Source: Alphaproteobacteria bacterium
GTDB taxonomy: Bacteria > Pseudomonadota > Alphaproteobacteria > Rhizobiales > Beijerinckiaceae
Direction: 5' to 3'
Assembly (NCBI GenBank): GCA_009921785.1
Contig: RFXE01000037.1
Coordinates: forward strand, 1-11,429
Length of the DNA: 11,429 nucleotides
Shown here: piece after piece, positions 7,340 to 11,429 of the stretch
Layout: each line of letters starts with the position of its first letter
Position numbering within the stretch: the first letter of the stretch is position 1
Translations under genes and position numbers: made by a program
Notes under the pieces: generated by a model
The model's input: the letters and a program-made list of their open reading frames with translations, nothing else
What the model was told of the DNA's origin: nothing
The model's database searches: none

Positions 7340-7360
7340 TTCGTATCGTATCGATACGAA
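7340..7360. promoter_or_regulatory. Inverted repeat, candidate operator before the amidohydrolase
   Basis: TTCGTATCG at 7340-7348 and CGATACGAA at 7352-7360 form a perfect 9-bp inverted repeat around TAT. A shifted register also gives a perfect 14-bp palindrome, TCGTATCGATACGA, at 7346-7359. No T-tract follows, so it is not an intrinsic terminator. Its place in the only gap between permease 2 and the amidohydrolase fits an operator for a dimeric regulator such as GntR- or IclR-type. The family is a guess. Confidence 0.45.
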
Positions 7361-7402
7361 ACCAAATAAATTGCCGTCAGGATTTCGCTCATGAAAAATG
7401 GG

Positions 7403-7408
7403 GGAGGA
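7403..7408 (+). promoter_or_regulatory. Strong ribosome binding site deciding the amidohydrolase start
   Basis: GGAGGA lies at 7403-7408 within GGGGGAGGAAA. It is 4-5 nt before the in-frame GTG at 7413 and 13-14 nt before the ATG at 7422, but lies inside the frame if ATG 7398 were used. This favours GTG 7413 as the start. Confidence 0.6.
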
Positions 7409-7412
7409 AATC

Positions 7413-8693
7413 GTGACGGCGATGCTTTTCAAAAATATTCGTATCTTTGATGCCATCAATGACGAAGCCTATCCGGGCGAAGTGCTCGTCGAAGGCAATC
7501 GCATTGCGGAGGTAGCCTGCGCACCTGGCCAAATTGCGTCAAACCGCGCGAGCGAGATCATTGATGGTCAGGGTCAGTTCTTAATGCCCGGCATGGTGGA
7601 AGGTCATTGCCATCTCTCCTTCGTCAATCCGTCGCGCAATCAGGACCTTGGTGAAATACCGCCAGAAGAACATTTGCTGATGACTTGTCGCGCGGCGACC
7701 TTTTTGCTCGATCATGGATTTACCAGCGCTTATTCCGCTGCCTCTTCAAAAATGCGGCTTGATGTCGTTGTGAAGAGCGAGATCGAGGCCGGCTATCTGG
7801 CAGGCCCGCGCTATAAGGCGGCTGGTCCGGAAATCACGACGACCGGCGGCTTAGGGGATGAACGCAAGCAGCATATGCATGCTGAGAGTTTCGGCATGAT
7901 TGCCGATGGTGTTGATGAGATCATTCGTGCCGTCAGACTCTGCTGCCGCGAGAATGTTGATAATATAAAATTCAATGTGTCAGGCGATGAATTTGTTGGC
8001 CATGCCCGCGCTGAAATCGTTTCCATGCGCGAAGAAGAATTGCGCGTTGGCGTTGAAGTGGCCCATGACTTTGGAAAAAAGGTCGCATGCCATAGTCGTG
8101 CGGCAGAGTCCGTCAAACGCGCGGTTCGCGCGGGTGTCGACTGCATCTATCATTGTGACTTTGCGGATGATGAAGCGCTCGATATGCTCGAAGCGGCCAA
8201 GCATCGTGTGATTGTCGGCCCCGCTTTTGGCCTCGTACATAATTCGGTATTTGAAGGCGACGTGGTTGGGCTCACCAAAGAGGTTGCCGAGCGCATGGGC
8301 TTGCCGCGCAAGCTCGAATTCACAATCGCGACCTATGAGCAAATGCGGAAACGCGGCATGCGCGTTGTTGTAGGTGGCGATTATGGTTTCACCATCACGC
8401 CGATGGGACAAAATGCCCGTGACATTGGTCACTTTGTAAAATTCTTCGGTTACACGCCCGCAGAGGCACTAAAATGCGCCACCGCTGTTGGCGGTGATCT
8501 CATGGGCCTTAAAGGCGAGCTTGGTGTTATTCGTGCTGGCGCGCTTGCGGATCTCTTGCTGGTTGATGGTGATCCGTTGAAAGATCAATCGGTTCTCGTT
8601 GGTCCGTCGCGTTTCACGATGATCATGAAAGACGGAAAGCTTCATAAAGATCCGCGTCCTGCTCTCGCAAAGCGCATACGCCCGGCCGCATGA
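7413..8693 (+). CDS. Metal-dependent amidohydrolase family protein
   Basis: Cytosolic amidohydrolase-superfamily enzyme of 426 aa from the GTG at 7413, chosen for the GGAGGA just upstream (ATG 7398 would give 431 aa, ATG 7422 gives 423 aa). A small N-terminal beta part (FKNIRIFDAINDEAYPGEVLVEGNRI) leads into the TIM barrel. Metal-site residues in the expected order are His65 and His67 (GHCHLSF), Lys186 (NIKFNVSG, candidate carboxylated lysine), His227 (ACHSRA), His247 (IYHCDF) and Asp323 (GGDYGF). The C-terminal GELGVIRAGALADLLLVDGDPL is the classic closing segment. The pattern resembles the imidazolonepropionase/Xaa-Pro dipeptidase-like branch, which hydrolyses cyclic or peptide-like amides. 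There is no signal peptide. The stop overlaps the next start (ATGA), coupling it to the reductase. The substrate is unknown; with HyuAB nearby, a lactam, hydantoin, ureide or N-acyl bond is a reasonable guess. Confidence 0.88.
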   Translation: MTAMLFKNIRIFDAINDEAYPGEVLVEGNRIAEVACAPGQIASNRASEIIDGQGQFLMPGMVEGHCHLSFVNPSRNQDLGEIPPEEHLLMTCRAATFLLDHGFTSAYSAASSKMRLDVVVKSEIEAGYLAGPRYKAAGPEITTTGGLGDERKQHMHAESFGMIADGVDEIIRAVRLCCRENVDNIKFNVSGDEFVGHARAEIVSMREEELRVGVEVAHDFGKKVACHSRAAESVKRAVRAGVDCIYHCDFADDEALDMLEAAKHRVIVGPAFGLVHNSVFEGDVVGLTKEVAERMGLPRKLEFTIATYEQMRKRGMRVVVGGDYGFTITPMGQNARDIGHFVKFFGYTPAEALKCATAVGGDLMGLKGELGVIRAGALADLLLVDGDPLKDQSVLVGPSRFTMIMKDGKLHKDPRPALAKRIRPAA

Positions 8694-9709
8694 CCGACCG
8701 GATGAAAATCCTTGTGATTGGTGCGGGGGCCATGGGCTCGACCTATGGCGGGCTTCTGGCGCTTCAGGGCCATCACATTCATATGGTCGATACGCGGCAA
8801 GAGGTTGTCGATGCGATTAGCAAACACGGCTTGAAGCTTGAGGGCGTGTGCGGAACGCATCAGATCGCAATACCTGTATCGCGGACAACGCCTAAAGGCT
8901 TTGATGCTGACTGCGCCATGATCTGGACCGACACGAATAATACACGCCATGCGGCGGATGAGGCGGCCCTTGCGCTGTCGAAAGATGGCTATGCCGTTAC
9001 GTTTCAAAACGGCATCGGCAATATCGAAACCCTGTGTGAAGTTTTAGGCCAAGCGCGTGTCGTCGCGGGGTCAAGCATGTGTTCGGCTGCGTCCTCGGGA
9101 CCAGGACAAGCAATCTTAACGCATCGGGGTAAGACATCACTTGGCGAGATTGATGGCACTTTGAGTGATAGAGCGGCACGCTTGGCCGAGGCGTTACGGG
9201 GCGCAAGTTTCGATGTTGATGTGAGAAGTGATATTCTCTCGCTTGTATGGACCAAATTCGCGTTGAATTGCTCCATCAATGCGATCACGGCGGTGACGGG
9301 ATTGCGGATGGGCGAGCTCGCGCGGTTGCCGGCAACGGATTTGTTTCAAGATCGTGTCATGGATGAAATCTTTGCTGTTATCAAAGCAAGCAGCATCACA
9401 TTGGCTGATCCTGATTTGCGAGCGACGGTTAAGAAACATACGGTTTCAAAATATAGTCGTCCCTCAATGTTGCAGGCGATTGATGCCGGAAAGCGTACCG
9501 AGATTGATGCGCTCAATGGACAGATTGTCGAGCGCGGGCGCGCGCTTGGAATTCCAACGCCCTATAATGAATCGCTTGTGATGCTTCTCAAAGGTGTGGA
9601 ACTCAAAGCAACGATAGCACGTGGCCGCACCGAAGAGGATTATCAACGCCTTGAGGCGGAAGCCGCATCGGAGCTTTTAAACAAAAGCGCAAACGCAAAG
9701 TCGTCATAA
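8690..9709 (+). CDS. Ketopantoate reductase-like (ApbA/PanE family) oxidoreductase
   Basis: 339-aa NAD(P)H-dependent dehydrogenase of the ApbA/PanE family. The N-terminal Rossmann motif GAGAMGSTYGG begins at Gly11. The second domain shows the catalytic-lysine block WTKFALNCSINAITAVTG (Lys189, Asn193) and the conserved SMLQAIDAGKRTEIDALNG with Glu271. The ATG at 8690 overlaps the amidohydrolase stop and has no Shine-Dalgarno, so translational coupling is likely; Met5 at 8702 is an alternative start. Family members reduce 2-oxo acids to 2-hydroxy acids, classically ketopantoate to pantoate. In a catabolic cluster with no other pantothenate gene, a different 2-oxo acid, or oxidation of a hydroxy acid, is more likely. 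The protein is somewhat longer than typical PanE (about 300 aa). It ends 8 nt before the converging RraA-family gene. Confidence 0.88.
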   Translation: MTDRMKILVIGAGAMGSTYGGLLALQGHHIHMVDTRQEVVDAISKHGLKLEGVCGTHQIAIPVSRTTPKGFDADCAMIWTDTNNTRHAADEAALALSKDGYAVTFQNGIGNIETLCEVLGQARVVAGSSMCSAASSGPGQAILTHRGKTSLGEIDGTLSDRAARLAEALRGASFDVDVRSDILSLVWTKFALNCSINAITAVTGLRMGELARLPATDLFQDRVMDEIFAVIKASSITLADPDLRATVKKHTVSKYSRPSMLQAIDAGKRTEIDALNGQIVERGRALGIPTPYNESLVMLLKGVELKATIARGRTEEDYQRLEAEAASELLNKSANAKSS

Positions 9710-9717
9710 TGCGCTCA

Positions 9718-10407
9718 TCAAGGAATGAGTTTCACCTTGACCTTTTTCTCGAGCGCACGGACGAAATCGGGAATGCCCAAACCGTTTTGAACTTTCGGCA
9801 ACAACGCCGCTTCTGCCGCCTTAACGCCTTCAAGACGTTTAATCGTCTCATTGATTTGGGCGTAAGGAACAATCACCACACCGTCAATATCGCCAACGAC
9901 AATATCACCGGGGCCGATAGCCACGCCGCCACAGGCGATGGGCAGATTGATCGTGCCTGGTCCGTTACGAACAGGACTATTCGGCGTTACGCCCGCAGCA
10001 AAGCACGGCAGGCCCATATCTTCAATGCCGACGAGATCGCGCACGGCGCCATCGGTCACAAAGCCAACCGCGCCGAGATTGCGCAACATGCCCAGCAGCA
10101 GATCGCCCGTAATCGCCGTTGCCATAAATTCGTCGGTGGCTGCGATAATCACATCGCCTTTTTTGATATGCGGCAGAGCCATAAAGACCGCGAGATTGTC
10201 GGCAGGCCCCGCTTCAATCGGTACCGCCACACCACAAATAGACGATTGATGCGGAATGACGGGTTTGATGCGATGATCAAGCGCACCACGTCCGCCCATC
10301 GCATCGACAATGAAACCGGTGGGAATATTTTTGAAGGCCGCAAGCTGTTTTTGTGTCGGCCGAGGGACTTTGGCCTTGCGGGTGATCAGCGGCGGATCTT
10401 CAATCAT
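9718..10407 (-). CDS. RraA-family protein (HMG/CHA aldolase or 2-oxo acid decarboxylase-like)
   Basis: 229-aa protein on the minus strand, start ATG at 10407-10405, with AGAGAG upstream as a modest ribosome binding site. It belongs to the RraA family, which includes 4-hydroxy-4-methyl-2-oxoglutarate/4-carboxy-4-hydroxy-2-oxoadipate aldolases and oxaloacetate decarboxylases as well as the RNase E regulator RraA. The active-site signature is intact: GDLLLGMLRNLGAVGFVTDG, then AVRDL, with Gly101-Asp102 and Arg123-Asp124. Arg and Asp at these places bind the substrate carboxylate and the divalent metal in characterised aldolases. The GGVAIGPGDIVVGDIDGVVIVP segment is also typical. The N-terminus is longer than in E. 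coli RraA, as in the catabolic enzymes, and the surrounding genes are metabolic. I therefore favour an aldolase/decarboxylase acting on a 2-oxo acid over an RNA-decay regulator. It converges on the reductase and diverges from the FMN dehydrogenase. Confidence 0.88.
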   Translation of the reverse strand: MIEDPPLITRKAKVPRPTQKQLAAFKNIPTGFIVDAMGGRGALDHRIKPVIPHQSSICGVAVPIEAGPADNLAVFMALPHIKKGDVIIAATDEFMATAITGDLLLGMLRNLGAVGFVTDGAVRDLVGIEDMGLPCFAAGVTPNSPVRNGPGTINLPIACGGVAIGPGDIVVGDIDGVVIVPYAQINETIKRLEGVKAAEAALLPKVQNGLGIPDFVRALEKKVKVKLIP

Positions 10408-10534
10408 GGCATCTCTCTTTACCCTTTAATTGAACAGAGATTAGACCATTCGTCCAAAAGTACCAGATCAAAAATCACCATTGATTAAAGACAATATCGT
10501 ATAGACTGAATTCAAAGAGTAAGGGGGCGAGGCA
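10408..10534. promoter_or_regulatory. Divergent control region between the RraA-family and FMN dehydrogenase genes
   Basis: This 127-nt AT-rich gap must hold promoters in both directions. Symmetric elements are ATCAA at 10467-10471 with TTGAT at 10481-10485 (9-nt spacer) and the palindrome TGAATTCA at 10507-10514. A TATAGA hexamer at 10500-10505 could serve as a -10 for the rightward gene, but no matching -35 is clear. On the minus strand, TTGGAC and TTCAAT are separated by 17 nt and are a weak candidate for the leftward promoter. Joint control of the two genes is likely from geometry only. Confidence 0.45.
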
Positions 10535-11429
10535 ATGGCATCATGGCAAAGACAGGCATTTAACATTTCCCAAATGCGCCGCCTTGCACAATCAGCGCTG
10601 CCGAAGCCTGTATTTGATTTTGCCGATGGCGGTGCTGAGGACGAAAGAACGCTTGGTCGTAACGAAGCAGACTTTTCCGATTATCGGTTCTTGCCGCAGC
10701 CTCTGCGTGGCGCGGCGTCTATCGATCTCTCAACGAAAATTTTTGGCACATCACTTTCGATGCCGCTGCTTTTGGGCCCCACGGGGCTTGCCGGTTTGTT
10801 CTGGCCCGATGGCGAGCGTGCAACGGCGCGCGCCGCTGCACATGCAGGTACAATCTATTGTTTGAGTCACGGCTCCGTCTGTCGCCTTGAGGATCTGAAT
10901 GCGAATGATATGGGACCACGATGGATGCAGGTCTTTATCTATCGCGATCGGGGGTTCACTTATGAATTGGCCGCACGCGCGCAAGACGCAAATTATTCAG
11001 CGTTGATACTCACCGTCGATAATCAATATCTTGGTCGTCGCGAACGCGATCTCGTCAACGGATTTTCAATTCCGCCACGCTTTGGGCCACTCGATCTTTT
11101 GGCCATGGCTGGAAAAATCGGGTGGATGCGACGCATGATTCCGGAATTGCCGCGGATCACATTTGGCAATTACGTCCGTGCGGGAGAAGCGTCTGATATC
11201 AAAACGCTTGCGGGGCGCATGCAGTCGCTGCTCGATCCCGGCATGAGTTGGAGTGATGTTGATCAATTGCGCAAAGCCTGGAAGGGCCCTTTGATCATCA
11301 AAGGGTTGTTGCATCCCGATGATGCGCGCGAAGCAGTTAATCGCGGTGTTGATGGGATCATTGTGTCCAATCATGGCGGACGCCAATTGGATGATGCGAT
11401 CTCCGGCATTGCCGCGCTCCCCTCAATGG
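10535..11429 (+). CDS. FMN-dependent alpha-hydroxy-acid dehydrogenase (3' end outside window)
   Basis: The frame is open from ATG 10535 to the edge, giving 298 codons of a family usually 350-400 aa. The G-rich AAGGGGGCGAGG upstream serves as ribosome binding site. It belongs to the FMN-dependent alpha-hydroxy-acid dehydrogenase/oxidase family (L-lactate dehydrogenase LldD, glycolate oxidase, mandelate dehydrogenase). Visible blocks: FDFADGGAEDERTL (residues 27-40), MPLLLGPTGLAGLFWPDGE, WMQVFIYRDR, LTVDNQYLGRRERD, PLIIKGLLHPDDA with the conserved Lys, and the catalytic SNHGGRQLD at 278-286 (His280, Arg283). Phe27 stands where glycolate oxidase and mandelate dehydrogenase have a substrate-binding Tyr, and Asn163 replaces the common Thr after TVD, so the substrate may not be lactate. 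Its product would be a 2-oxo acid, the substrate class of the divergent RraA-family protein and the nearby reductase. Confidence 0.9.
   Translation, partial: MASWQRQAFNISQMRRLAQSALPKPVFDFADGGAEDERTLGRNEADFSDYRFLPQPLRGAASIDLSTKIFGTSLSMPLLLGPTGLAGLFWPDGERATARAAAHAGTIYCLSHGSVCRLEDLNANDMGPRWMQVFIYRDRGFTYELAARAQDANYSALILTVDNQYLGRRERDLVNGFSIPPRFGPLDLLAMAGKIGWMRRMIPELPRITFGNYVRAGEASDIKTLAGRMQSLLDPGMSWSDVDQLRKAWKGPLIIKGLLHPDDAREAVNRGVDGIIVSNHGGRQLDDAISGIAALPSM

Noticed and set aside
7398..7400. ATG at 7398 as the amidohydrolase start
   Set aside because: The strong GGAGGA site lies downstream of it and fits GTG 7413; the extra five residues would be encoded by the ribosome binding site itself. It is not fully excluded.
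9710..9717. Bidirectional terminator between the convergent reductase and RraA-family genes
   Set aside because: Only 8 nt separate the stops, and no hairpin is visible there or just around it.
9709..10488. 259-codon open frame on the plus strand opposite the RraA-family gene
   Set aside because: Its translation is rich in Arg, His and Asn with no family motifs, and it is antisense to a gene with clear active-site signatures. It is a shadow frame.

Overview
The window looks like chromosomal DNA of an alphaproteobacterium, possibly Hyphomicrobiales. This is tentative. It rests on protein style, moderate GC (low fifties percent by eye) and tightly overlapping genes with ATGA/GTGA junctions; there is no marker gene to fix taxonomy. 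No rRNA, tRNA, CRISPR array, insertion sequence or phage gene was seen. The window is dense in catabolic and transport genes and is open at both ends: the first gene lacks its 5' part and the last lacks its 3' part.

Layout. (1) Positions 1-2228 carry the C-terminal end of a HyuA-type subunit, overlapped by 4 nt by a complete HyuB-type subunit (hydantoinase/oxoprolinase superfamily). (2) Positions 2229-2541 are a non-coding control region with several palindromes. (3) Positions 2542-7331 hold a complete CUT2-type (ribose/galactose-like) ABC importer: a secreted binding protein, a strong hairpin terminator at 3688-3727, a two-domain ATPase, and two different permeases, the last three overlapping one another. 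(4) A short gap with a 9-bp-arm inverted repeat (7340-7360) precedes a metal-dependent amidohydrolase, which overlaps by 4 nt a ketopantoate-reductase-like NAD(P)H dehydrogenase (7413-9709). (5) On the minus strand, converging with it at an 8-nt spacing, is an RraA-family protein (9718-10407). (6) Divergent from that, across a 127-bp control region, is an FMN-dependent alpha-hydroxy-acid dehydrogenase running off the right edge (10535 onward).

How they may work together (inference). The importer brings in a small polar, perhaps sugar- or nucleoside-like, compound. The amidohydrolase and HyuAB open or cleave amide, lactam, hydantoin or ureide bonds. The reductase, the FMN dehydrogenase and the RraA protein would interconvert 2-oxo and 2-hydroxy acids and cleave or decarboxylate a 2-oxo acid. 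No individual gene family is new, but I do not recognise this combination as a characterised pathway. The substrate cannot be read from the sequence.
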